From positions 186,001 to 250,000 of the forward strand of contig NZ_JAUSVX010000003.1 in NCBI RefSeq assembly GCF_030814995.1: a stretch of DNA of 64,000 bases, given 5' to 3'. Both the position numbers and the translations under genes were made by a program. The notes under the pieces are model-generated. The model was not told the origin of the DNA. It saw nothing but the letters and a program-made list of their open reading frames with translations, and did not search any database. This document shows, one piece after another, positions 35,037-43,069 of the stretch (its first letter is position 1; every line of letters starts with the position of its first letter). Source of the DNA: Labrys wisconsinensis. GTDB taxonomy: Bacteria; Pseudomonadota; Alphaproteobacteria; Rhizobiales; Labraceae.

Positions 35037-36376
35037 CTGGAAGCCTGAGCGGTGTGGGAGAGCAGGTGGCGGACGGCGCGGTCGAGGCGGGTTCCCGTGT
35101 CGTGCCAGGCGAGCCTTTCCCCGGCCTGGCACTCGATGACTGCGGCTGCCGCGCCCGCGGTGGTGGCGATCGTCACCCTGCCGGACGAAGGAACCGTGCC
35201 GTCGCGACGCCAGGCGGTCGAGCGCTTTTGCGGCAGCGGCTCGCGCAGAAGCGGCATCCGGGATGCCGTCTCGGCGGCGATCTCGGCCGCGACGATGCGA
35301 TGGTCGCTGTAGGGCACGATCTCGAGGAGCTGCAAGCGCGTGACCGCGCCTTCGGGAAGCGCGGCGAAGACACCGTCGACGGGCGGCTGCGCATAGGTGA
35401 CATAGGCGATTGCGACCTCTGCCCCCGCCAAGCGGCGGATCGCCGAGGCGATGAAGCATGCGAGCGGCGCCGGCCCTCCGGACAGGGCGACCAGCGGCGC
35501 GGCAAGCCGGCCCAGGACGTCGTCGGCCGCCGCGTCGATCCGTTCGGCGCCATGGCCTGTCCAGGGGCCGGCCGGCTCGATGCCGATGCCGTGCGGCGCC
35601 CCGAACGCAGGCTGCGACCCGCCGAAGGTGAGGTCGATGCAGCCGAACTCGGCGCCGAGCGGCCAGGGCTGAAGAACCGGGGTGCCCTCGATCGCCCCGA
35701 AGAATCGGCCGAGCGTATGTCCTGCGGCGATGACATCGACGGACCGCGCCCACGCTCGGAGCTTGTCGAAAAGGCGCGCGGGCTCGGGCCGATAGCCGCG
35801 TCCAGGGGCGATCTGCCAATCGACGCCGTCGTGGAGGGCGAGAACGACCGCGCGCGCACCGTCGCGGCGCAGGTCCGCAGCGAGGGCGGCGACATCGACC
35901 GCCGGGTCCGGTCGGATCGGCATGACGCGATCGGGCGTCAGGCTCCAGGCGCTCATCGAGGCAAGAGCATCGTGCGTGAGGCCGATGACACCGATCGGGC
36001 CGATCGCGGTCGAGAGAAGCGCGGTGGCGGGAAGGTCGATGCCGGCATTGCCGCCGAGCAGCGGACATTTCAAGGCAGGCGCGTTGCGAAGCAGGAAATC
36101 GGTGCCGAAATCGAGCTCGTGATTGCCGACGACGGTGACATCCATGCCGAGCTCGGCCGCGGCGGCAAAACCGCCCTCGCCACTGGTGAGCGGCGTCAGC
36201 GGACCGCCCTGGGTCAGATCGCCGGTGTCGATCCAGAGGGTCGGACCGCCCTTGCGCAGCGCGCGGGCGCGGGAGCGCAGCCCCTCGCCGCCGGGCAGCG
36301 TCCCGAACGAGGTCGGCACCGGCGCGAAGGATCCGAAGAAGTCGTGGGTCGTCAGCAGACGAAGCCGATCAGCCAT
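35033..36376 (-). CDS. UshA/5'-nucleotidase-like metallophosphoesterase with altered metal site
   Basis: A 447-residue protein with the calcineurin-like phosphoesterase domain and a UshA-type C-terminal domain. Metal motifs are DTGDLTQGG (D53), VGNHELDFG (N85, H86) and AAGHT (near 226). Two usual ligands differ: the first motif is THDFFG, with Phe14 where the DxH histidine normally stands, and the last is GHTLG, not GHxH or GHSQ. There is no signal peptide, so unlike periplasmic UshA it should be cytoplasmic. It overlaps the genes on both sides (4 and 8 bp). Phosphomonoester or cyclic phosphodiester hydrolysis is the expected chemistry. Confidence 0.82.
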   Translation of the reverse strand: MADRLRLLTTHDFFGSFAPVPTSFGTLPGGEGLRSRARALRKGGPTLWIDTGDLTQGGPLTPLTSGEGGFAAAAELGMDVTVVGNHELDFGTDFLLRNAPALKCPLLGGNAGIDLPATALLSTAIGPIGVIGLTHDALASMSAWSLTPDRVMPIRPDPAVDVAALAADLRRDGARAVVLALHDGVDWQIAPGRGYRPEPARLFDKLRAWARSVDVIAAGHTLGRFFGAIEGTPVLQPWPLGAEFGCIDLTFGGSQPAFGAPHGIGIEPAGPWTGHGAERIDAAADDVLGRLAAPLVALSGGPAPLACFIASAIRRLAGAEVAIAYVTYAQPPVDGVFAALPEGAVTRLQLLEIVPYSDHRIVAAEIAAETASRMPLLREPLPQKRSTAWRRDGTVPSSGRVTIATTAGAAAAVIECQAGERLAWHDTGTRLDRAVRHLLSHTAQASR

Positions 36377-37163
36377 CGCCTCGTCCGCCGGCGAAGGTCG
36401 CGGCGAGCGCCGGATCGTTCAGGATCAGCGCATCGGGCGCGAGCGCGACGAGGCGGCGGAGATCGGCCGCATCGGTGTCGCCGACCGGGCCGTCCGCTCT
36501 GCCGCAGGTGATCATGACGCCCAGGCCGAGCGCCCTGAGGCGCGCGACCTGGCGCTCAGTGGCGCGGTGGGCATGAATCCGCCCCCAGAATGCAGGCGAG
36601 AGTCGCGCAAAATCGGAGAAATCGTCGATCTCCCGCATCAATCCGACCTGAGCCAGGGCGGGACAGGCCCTCTGCACGGCGCAGGCGATCTCGCATGTGC
36701 CGACGCCGACGATGAACCGATGGGGTTCGGCTGCAATCTCCGGGGCCTTCAGCACGCGGAGGAACCGGGAGAGGTCGCTCTCCTTCACGTCGAGGAGGAT
36801 CGGCAGCCCGACCGAGCCGGCCTCCACGAGATCGGGGATGTCGGGCCGGACCGCCCGCAGGGCCGCGCGAGTCAAGGCGCCGACCGCGACAGCCCGGCCG
36901 GCGGCATCGCGGATGTCCGCGTCGTGGGTGCACACGGCGCGGCCGTCGCCGGTCAGCCACAGGTCGGTCTCGATGGCGTCGGCGGCTCCCGCCTGCGCTG
37001 CCCGGAAAGCCCGCAGCGTGTTCTCGGGCGCCGAGGCGCTGGCGCCGCGATGGGCGATGATCAGCGGGCGACCGGCGGTCAGGCTTTCGCGGATCCAGAC
37101 GGGCCGGGGCAGGATGTCTGCCCGGCCGTCGCCGGCGACGACGTCTCCTGGTACTGTGGTCAT
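36369..37163 (-). CDS. Glycerophosphodiester phosphodiesterase family protein
   Basis: A 264-residue GDPD. The catalytic motif IIAHRGASASAPENTLRAF lies near residues 34-52, with the two metal acids in AIETDLWLTGDG and the second His in AVCTHDADIRD. C-terminal barrel strands LPILLDVKE and LGLGVMITCGRADG are typical. No signal peptide, so it acts in the cytoplasm, releasing an alcohol and a phosphomonoester from an imported phosphodiester. It overlaps the binding-protein stop (ATGA) and the metallophosphoesterase start (8 bp). Confidence 0.9.
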   Translation of the reverse strand: MTTVPGDVVAGDGRADILPRPVWIRESLTAGRPLIIAHRGASASAPENTLRAFRAAQAGAADAIETDLWLTGDGRAVCTHDADIRDAAGRAVAVGALTRAALRAVRPDIPDLVEAGSVGLPILLDVKESDLSRFLRVLKAPEIAAEPHRFIVGVGTCEIACAVQRACPALAQVGLMREIDDFSDFARLSPAFWGRIHAHRATERQVARLRALGLGVMITCGRADGPVGDTDAADLRRLVALAPDALILNDPALAATFAGGRGDG

Positions 37164-38422
37164 TTGGGCAACAGCGCCTCGACGTCCCGCTTCATGGCGG
37201 CGAGCGCCTCCTCGGGTGGCCGCTTCAGGGTCAGCACCTGCTGCAGATAATCCCTGATGACCTGCGTGATCCTGATCGTGTTCTCGCCGGGGAAGGCATA
37301 CCAGTCGGTCAGCCGCGAGAGCTGGTCGATCGCGGCCTTCTGGTTGGGGCGGGCCTCCAGCTGCTGGCCGAGACGGGCCGGATCGGCGAGCGCCTCGCGG
37401 TTGACCGAGACGAGGCCGGTCTTCTGGCCGATCAGGGTCTGAGCCTCGACGCCGACGACGAACTGGGCGAATTGCCAGGCGGCCGCGCGCTTGGCCGGGT
37501 CCTTGGCGAGCACCACCACCACTTCTCCGGCGGCGGGAACCTTTCCGACCGTCCCGGCCGTGGGAAGGGGGGCCGCCTTCAGCGGAAACTTGCCGGCGAC
37601 CTGTCTTTCGAGGCCGGCAAGCGCGCCGCTCGAGGTGATCAGCACACCGATCGTTCCGGCGACGAAGGCTTGGCGCGCCTGGTCGCGGGTCATGTCCGCG
37701 CGCCCCTGGCCCGCCTCGCCGAAAGCTCTGAGAACGGCGAAGGCCTCGCGGCCTTCCGGCCCGTCGAAGGCGACCGTCCTTTCGCTGGCGTCCATCATGC
37801 GGCCGCCGAGGGTGGCGACCAGCGCCTTGTAGGTCCAGTTGCTGGTGTTGTCGTATTCGAAGAATCCGCCGAGCACGCCGCGGCCGAGGGCGCCGATACG
37901 GCCGACCAGGGCCGTCGTCTCCGGCCAGGTCGCTGGGAAATGATCCGGGTCGCCGCCCGCGCGTCGCACGAGATCGGCATTGTAGACGACGACGGGCGTG
38001 GAAACGCCGAGCGGCAGCCCGTAGAGCGTGCCGCTCACTTCGCCGACCCCGGTCACGCCCTCGACGAGGCCCAGCGACGAAAGCGCTGCCGGCGTCGCCC
38101 CGAGCTCGGCGAGCGGGACAGCGAGGCGGCGATCGACCAGCGGCCGCATCAGGACGGGACTGACGAAGAGGACGTCCGGCGTCTTGCCGACGATAGCCTC
38201 GCGCAGGGTGCGCTGGACCAGCTCCTCGTCCTCGCGGACGGCCGGCGCAAGATCGATCCTGATCTGTGGATGCGTGCGTTCGAAAGCGGCCGCAACGGCC
38301 TCGTAGGCGGCCTGGTAGATGGAGGGTGCTGGCGCGACGTCGATCCTGACGGTCTCGGCAAGGGCCGGACCGGTCAGGCCTGTCAGGGTTGCCAGCACGA
38401 ATGTCAGTCCTTGCCGCTTCAT
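37160..38422 (-). CDS. ABC solute-binding protein, UgpB-like (copy 2)
   Basis: A 420-residue family 1 extracellular binding protein with a Sec signal (FVLATLTGLTGPALAE). Segments GKTPDVLFVSPVLMRPLVDR, YGLPLGVSTPVVVYNADLVR and FPATWPETTALVGRIG align in order with copy 1 at 31580, and the two are evident paralogues. It heads the minus-strand operon; the GDPD gene overlaps its stop. Like copy 1, it has no permease or ATPase partner in the window. The second copy of the 21-bp operator is 65 bp upstream of its start. Confidence 0.88.
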   Translation of the reverse strand: MKRQGLTFVLATLTGLTGPALAETVRIDVAPAPSIYQAAYEAVAAAFERTHPQIRIDLAPAVREDEELVQRTLREAIVGKTPDVLFVSPVLMRPLVDRRLAVPLAELGATPAALSSLGLVEGVTGVGEVSGTLYGLPLGVSTPVVVYNADLVRRAGGDPDHFPATWPETTALVGRIGALGRGVLGGFFEYDNTSNWTYKALVATLGGRMMDASERTVAFDGPEGREAFAVLRAFGEAGQGRADMTRDQARQAFVAGTIGVLITSSGALAGLERQVAGKFPLKAAPLPTAGTVGKVPAAGEVVVVLAKDPAKRAAAWQFAQFVVGVEAQTLIGQKTGLVSVNREALADPARLGQQLEARPNQKAAIDQLSRLTDWYAFPGENTIRITQVIRDYLQQVLTLKRPPEEALAAMKRDVEALLPK

Positions 38423-38486
38423 CGGAAGCTCCGGTGGTCGAGGGGCACGGCCGCCTTCGCGGGGCGGCGATTTCGATCGTCATTGG

Positions 38487-38507
38487 TTCTAGACTAATAG
38501 AATGAAT
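38487..38507 (-). promoter_or_regulatory. Shared 21-bp operator, copy 2 (upstream of binding protein 2)
   Basis: On the minus strand: ATTCAT, one variable base (T), CTAT, one variable base (T), AGTCTAGAA. Nineteen of 21 positions match copy 1 at 31381-31401. It ends 65 bp upstream of the binding-protein start, a position suited to overlap a promoter. The rest of the 278-bp spacer to the next plus-strand gene shows nothing further. Confidence 0.72.
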
Positions 38508-38700
38508 AATCAAGGGCACCCGCCATGACATATGCGCGACAGGGCAGGCGACGCACGGGACGGCCCCCGGAATGCGCCCCCTTGAATGCCGGTGGCCATT
38601 TCCCGATTCCCCTGTGAATCACCGCGGCCGAGCCCTAGAATCCGAGGAGCACCGTTCGCCGAACAGCGTTCGCCGGCGAGCAGTGGCAATGGAGAGGTCG

Positions 38701-39087
38701 ATGCGTGTTGTTCTGGCAGCCCTGGTCGCGGCTGCCGTGTTGTCGTCGGGCGCCTTGGCGCGCGAGAAGCAGGCCGCTCAGTCGGTGCGCAAGCAGAACG
38801 AGATCGTGGCGGATTGGAACCGCTGCGTCCTGGCTCAGACCGACCGCGGCGCCCTCGCCGGCAGCGACGCGGCCGATGCGATCGTGGCCGCGGCTCTCTC
38901 GGCCTGCGCCGACAAGGAGGCCGCCCTGCAGGCGCTCTACGAATCCCTGCCCGCCTATAGCAAGATGGCGGATCGGCTGATGAAGACCACGAAGGAACGG
39001 CTGCGCCAGGCGGCCCTGGTCCGGGTGCTGGCGCTCCAGGCCCAGAAGGGCCTCAAGCAACCACCGCAGGGCTCGACGACACCCTGA
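38701..39087 (+). CDS. Small secreted hypothetical protein
   Basis: A 128-residue protein I do not recognise. The N-terminus is a signal peptide (MRVVLAALVAAAVLSSGALA). The mature part is helical and charged with two Cys (NRCVLAQ and SACADKEAA), spaced so that a disulfide is possible, and a basic C-terminal helix (RLMKTTKERLRQAALVR). ATG 38701 is preferred over 38689 because GGAGAGG precedes it at a good distance. It stands alone in front of the DUF4337 gene and reads in the same direction. Confidence 0.7.
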   Translation: MRVVLAALVAAAVLSSGALAREKQAAQSVRKQNEIVADWNRCVLAQTDRGALAGSDAADAIVAAALSACADKEAALQALYESLPAYSKMADRLMKTTKERLRQAALVRVLALQAQKGLKQPPQGSTTP

Positions 39088-39239
39088 CGCGCCTTCCCCT
39101 GGGGACGATCGGTGCTCCGCCCCGATCCGACCATCAAACGGGCACAGAGCTGGACTAGCGCCGGTTCCGCACCGGGCCGCTGCCGCGGCCGCGGGCCGAT
39201 GGCGGCCGTGCCGCCTGTTCCATCCGACGCAGGACCGCC

Positions 39240-39806
39240 ATGGACGACGCCCCCACCGAGGCCTACGAGCATACCGAGCATGCCCAGCATGCCGCGCACA
39301 GCACCGACCGCTTCGTGCCGCGCGTGGCGATGACCATCGCCATCCTCGCCGTGCTGGCCGCCAGCGTCGGCAGCCTGGAGACGATCGAGAGCGGCGCGGC
39401 CGCCGGCGCCAAGACCGAATCCGTGCTCTTCCAGAACAAGGCCACCGACAACTGGAACTTCTTCGAGGCCAAGAGCCTGAAGAAGAACATGTACGAGATC
39501 GCCGAGGCCGGGGGCGGGCCCAAGGCCGACGCGTTCCGGGCCCAGGCAGCCAGCAACGAGGCCGACAGTGTCCAGGCCCAGAAGACGGCCAAGGATTTCG
39601 AGGCCCGCTCGGACGCCGCGCTGCGGGAGGCCGAGCGCCACGAGGCGCGCCACCATCTCCTGACCATCGCCACGACGATGCTGCACATCGCCATCGCGGT
39701 CGCGACCATCGCCATCATCACCGGCGGCCGGCGCTGGCCATGGTATGCGTCGCTGGCGCTGGGCGTCGTCGGCACCATCGTCGCCGGGGCGTCCTACGTC
39801 GCGTGA
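39240..39806 (+). CDS. DUF4337 membrane protein
   Basis: A 188-residue protein of the DUF4337 family. After a short polar, His-rich N-terminus there is one span (VAMTIAILAVLAASVGSLET), a long soluble helical region with NKATDNWNFFEAKSLKKNMY (the most conserved block), and two C-terminal spans (TIATTMLHIAIAVATIAIIT and YASLALGVVGTIVAGASYV). The function of the family is unknown. It converges on and overlaps the GNAT gene by 13 bp. Confidence 0.85.
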   Translation: MDDAPTEAYEHTEHAQHAAHSTDRFVPRVAMTIAILAVLAASVGSLETIESGAAAGAKTESVLFQNKATDNWNFFEAKSLKKNMYEIAEAGGGPKADAFRAQAASNEADSVQAQKTAKDFEARSDAALREAERHEARHHLLTIATTMLHIAIAVATIAIITGGRRWPWYASLALGVVGTIVAGASYVA

Positions 39807-40351
39807 GGCTCGGCGCGCGAGCGATCGGGCGTACCGAGGTCCCTGCGCATGGCGCAGCGCCGCTCGGCCGGCAGGCCGTGCTCGGCTTCGGCGCGCAGGA
39901 TGCCCGCGAGCCGCCCGCGGCACTCCGACGGCCGCAGCACGCGGAAACCGAGGCCGGCGTAGAAGGCTTCGTTGAAGGCGAGCGCCCGGAAGGTGGTCAG
40001 GGTGAGCGCGCTGCGGCCGGCGGCGAGCGCCGTCGCCTCGACCCGCGCGATCAGCGCCCGGCCGATGCCGGCGCGCTGCGCCTCGGCCCGCACGGCGATC
40101 TGCCAGATATGGAAGAGGTCCTCGACCTCCTGCGCGGTGACGAAGCCGAGGATGCCGCGGCCGGCCTGCTCCGCCACCCAGACATGGCCCCGGCGGATCC
40201 AGCGCCGCTGCGCCTCGACCCCGAGCACGGCGTCGTCGGCGATCCATTCCAGGCCCGGCACGCCACGGAACACGGCGTCGGCGGACCGCTCGACATCAGG
40301 CAGGACGGCGGCATCGGCCAGGACCGCCCGGCGAAGTAGAATATCCTCCAT
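39794..40351 (-). CDS. GNAT family N-acetyltransferase
   Basis: A 185-residue acetyltransferase. Motif A for acetyl-CoA is IWQIAVRAEAQRAGIGRALI (Q/RxxGxG/A present), followed by motif B ALAFNEAFYAGLGFRVL. About 40 C-terminal residues beyond the fold are polar and Arg-rich. Substrate unknown. It may be the last gene before the exopolysaccharide locus and shares its strand with the adjoining BcsL-like genes, 102 bp away. Confidence 0.82.
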   Translation of the reverse strand: MEDILLRRAVLADAAVLPDVERSADAVFRGVPGLEWIADDAVLGVEAQRRWIRRGHVWVAEQAGRGILGFVTAQEVEDLFHIWQIAVRAEAQRAGIGRALIARVEATALAAGRSALTLTTFRALAFNEAFYAGLGFRVLRPSECRGRLAGILRAEAEHGLPAERRCAMRRDLGTPDRSRAEPHAT

Positions 40352-40453
40352 GCGCCCATGAAGCAGACGGGACGCCGGGAGACAAGGGTGGCGGCCGATC
40401 GGGACGCCCCTCGCCCCGCCGCCCGCCGGCTCTCGTCGAGCCGGCGCAGGTCT

Positions 40454-41725
40454 TCAGGCCTCGCCCCGCGAGCGGACCGCGGCCATGCGGACCTGCAGGC
40501 GACGGAGCGCCTGGCGGCCGCTGCGCAGCGTATCGTAGAGATGCCGCTGGCGGCGGAGGACCGACTTGCCGGCCCAGGCGGCGGCGAGGCCTGCCAGCAC
40601 GACGGCGCCGCGGGCGCTGAGGGGCTGGCGCAGCTCGCTGAGCTGGTTCTCCCGCGCTCCGAACGCGGCCTTGTAGGGCAGGTCGCCGATGGTCAGGTCG
40701 AAATAGCTGAGACCCTTGCGGCGGGCCCAGATCATCACTTCGCCGACCACGTGCATGCCGGGCGAATATTTGCGCCATTCCTCGTCCATGGTCAGGACCA
40801 GCGCATGGAGCCTGTCCCGGTCCACGAGGGTGTACTGGCAGGCGATCCATTCGCCGTCGAGGCTGACCCCGAACAGCCGCACCGGACCGTGCCCGCCGAG
40901 GCTGCCCAGCGCCGCGTCGAGATAGAAGGCCTGGACGCGGGGATCTGCCAGCAGGTCGAAGCGCCCGACCTGCTGGAACCGGGTGCGCCGCTGCTCGATC
41001 AGAGCGGAGAACAGGCTCTCGACGTCGACACGGCTGTCCGCCTCGACGAAGCGCAGCCGACCCTGGCGCTCGAGGCGGCGGGCGTTCTTGCCGAGCTCCT
41101 TGGCCAATGACGGCCGGCAGACCCGCTTGAGCAGGCTGTCGGGCGGCCCGTCGATGGGCAGGCCGTGGGACCGGGTCGGCGCCGGCGTGACGGCGGGCAG
41201 CAGCGCGAGCGGATTGGCGACCGCTCCGAGCGTCGGGGGGATGCGCTGGATCCGCAGGAAGTCGGCGGGCTGCAGGCTGCGGCACACCACGGCCCAGAGC
41301 GCGACGATTTCCGCCAGGGTCGGGACGAAGCCGAGGGCGAGCAGCGGGGCGGCATAGTCGCAGACGTCGCAATCCAGCCATTCGACGATCCGGCAGCCAT
41401 AGGCCTTGCGGACCATGAACGGCAGCAGCATCAGGGGCAGACGCGACTGGGCATCGAACACCTCGACGACGAGCGGCACGGCCCCCGAGCCCGCGGCGAG
41501 ATGCCGGACGACCCGGTGCGCCCACTCGTAGCTCTGGTAGACCGTGCAGTTGCCGTCGCGCTCGAAGCGGCGCCAGATCGGCTCGACCGCTTCGAGGGAA
41601 GCATGGGTCCGCGCCGCGAAGGAGCGCGTCTGGCGTGGGGCGCGCAGCAGCTGCTCGCGCCCCGCGATTTGCGGCGGTCCGTCCGAGGGCACCGCGCCCG
41701 AGGACGGGATCTGTTCACTGATCAT
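40454..41725 (-). CDS. BcsL/CelD family acetyltransferase-like protein (paralogue A)
   Basis: A 423-residue cytoplasmic protein of the CelD/BcsL group with a C-terminal GNAT-like fold (PF13480). Characteristic are TVYQSYEWAHRVVRH in the N-terminal half, VCDYAAPLLALG near the middle, and the terminal block GLSYFDLTIGDLPYKAAFG. Members are common in exopolysaccharide and cellulose loci and are thought to acylate sugar precursors; activity is rarely shown. It is a tandem paralogue of the next gene and overlaps it by 4 bp (ATGA). Confidence 0.82.
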   Translation of the reverse strand: MISEQIPSSGAVPSDGPPQIAGREQLLRAPRQTRSFAARTHASLEAVEPIWRRFERDGNCTVYQSYEWAHRVVRHLAAGSGAVPLVVEVFDAQSRLPLMLLPFMVRKAYGCRIVEWLDCDVCDYAAPLLALGFVPTLAEIVALWAVVCRSLQPADFLRIQRIPPTLGAVANPLALLPAVTPAPTRSHGLPIDGPPDSLLKRVCRPSLAKELGKNARRLERQGRLRFVEADSRVDVESLFSALIEQRRTRFQQVGRFDLLADPRVQAFYLDAALGSLGGHGPVRLFGVSLDGEWIACQYTLVDRDRLHALVLTMDEEWRKYSPGMHVVGEVMIWARRKGLSYFDLTIGDLPYKAAFGARENQLSELRQPLSARGAVVLAGLAAAWAGKSVLRRQRHLYDTLRSGRQALRRLQVRMAAVRSRGEA

Positions 41726-43047
41726 GGTGTGGCATGTCCCTGCGAGCGGTTGCTGCCCCCAGCCCCGCTGCCCTCAGCCGTTTCCTTCCAGACGAACCGG
41801 GCGATCCCGGCCTCCACCCGGCGCGCCGTCTGCACGATGGCACGCAGACGGGCGAAGAGCCTGGGATGGCGGCGGATCCACGCATTGGCCTCGGCCTTCA
41901 GGCGGCCGGCGCGCATCAGCACCGCGCCGACCGGCGTCAGCGCCCGCGTCACCTCGTAGAGGTCGTGCCCGCTGGCGCTGAAGCCGCTCTTGTACTGGAG
42001 GGCGCCGATCGTCATGTCGAAATAGGGCAGGCCTTGCGCGCATGCCCATTTCATCACCTCGCCGACCATGCACAGGCCGGGCGAGCAGCGGCGCCACTCG
42101 CCGTCGGCCATGCTGAGGATGATGCCGTGGAAAGCGCCGGCCCCGACCAGACCATAGGCGCAGGCGACCCATTCGCCATCGACGGAAATGCCGAACAGCC
42201 GCACCGGCCCTCCGCCCCGCAGGCTGCCCAGGGCGGCGTCGAGATAGAATTCCGGCACGCCGGGCCGGGTGAGGAGGTCGAAGCGGCCGGCTTCGCGGAA
42301 GCGCTTCAGCCTCTGCTCCAGAAGGGCGGCGAACAGCGTTTGCACCATGTCGGGCGTCGTGGCCTGGACGAAGCGCACCGTGCCCTGCTTGTGCAGGCGG
42401 CGCATCTTGCAGGCCAGGTCCTTGGCCATGGAGGGCGCGCAGACCCGGGACAGCAGCGTCTCGGGATCGCCGTCGATCGGCAGGCCGTAGGACTGCATGT
42501 CCATCCGCCGGCACTCCGGCAGCAGGGTCATCGGGTTGCGCATGCCGCGGATGCGTTCGGGCAGGCGGCTGATGCGCAGGACGTCCGCCGGCGGCAGGAC
42601 GGACAGCACCGCCTTCCACAGCCCGTCCATGTCCTCGGGCGCCAGGTCCAGGCCCGGCGCCATCAGCGGCGCGGCATAGTCGCAGACGCCGAAATCGAGG
42701 CCTTCGACGATGCGCCAGCCGCCGCTGCGGCGGAGCACGAGCGGCAGCAGCATCAGCGGGCGCCGCGTATCCGCGTCGCGGACCTCGACGAGGAAGGGCG
42801 AGGCCCCCGCCGGAGAGGCAAGGTGCTGCGCGGCGCTTCGGGCCCAATGGGCGCTCTGATAGACGGTGCTCGCCCCTGCCGTCTCGAAATGGCGCCAGAT
42901 GCCCGCCACCCGGTCCAGGCCGGCATGCAGGCGTGCCTCGAAGCGCGGCGGCCGGGCGAGGCGGACGGCGGCAGTCCTGATGTCGGGCAGAAGGGCCGCC
43001 GGCAGCGGCTGGGCGAGATCGACGGATATCGGCGCTTCCTGGCTCAT
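41722..43047 (-). CDS. BcsL/CelD family acetyltransferase-like protein (paralogue B)
   Basis: A 441-residue protein collinear with paralogue A: TVYQSAHWARSAAQHL, VCDYAAPLMAPG, SYGLPIDGDPETLLSRVCAP and GLPYFDMTIGALQYKSGFS match in order. The two arose by duplication and have diverged substantially by eye. It lies downstream of the flippase gene by 22 bp on the same strand, so the pair is part of the exopolysaccharide operon. Different donors or acceptor sugars for A and B are possible. Confidence 0.82.
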   Translation of the reverse strand: MSQEAPISVDLAQPLPAALLPDIRTAAVRLARPPRFEARLHAGLDRVAGIWRHFETAGASTVYQSAHWARSAAQHLASPAGASPFLVEVRDADTRRPLMLLPLVLRRSGGWRIVEGLDFGVCDYAAPLMAPGLDLAPEDMDGLWKAVLSVLPPADVLRISRLPERIRGMRNPMTLLPECRRMDMQSYGLPIDGDPETLLSRVCAPSMAKDLACKMRRLHKQGTVRFVQATTPDMVQTLFAALLEQRLKRFREAGRFDLLTRPGVPEFYLDAALGSLRGGGPVRLFGISVDGEWVACAYGLVGAGAFHGIILSMADGEWRRCSPGLCMVGEVMKWACAQGLPYFDMTIGALQYKSGFSASGHDLYEVTRALTPVGAVLMRAGRLKAEANAWIRRHPRLFARLRAIVQTARRVEAGIARFVWKETAEGSGAGGSNRSQGHATP

Positions 43048-43069
43048 GGCAAGAGCACTCCTTGGTTTC

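Noticed and set aside
33897-36068. An apparent 723-residue fusion ending in the MocR-like aminotransferase
   Set aside because: The first part mirrors the metallophosphoesterase gene in another frame and has no domain. I considered whether it could supply a helix-turn-helix and found none.
36369-38531. An apparent 720-residue fusion ending in a GDPD domain
   Set aside because: The N-terminal 450 codons are a shadow of binding protein 2. The GDPD starts at ATG 37163 with an ATGA overlap.
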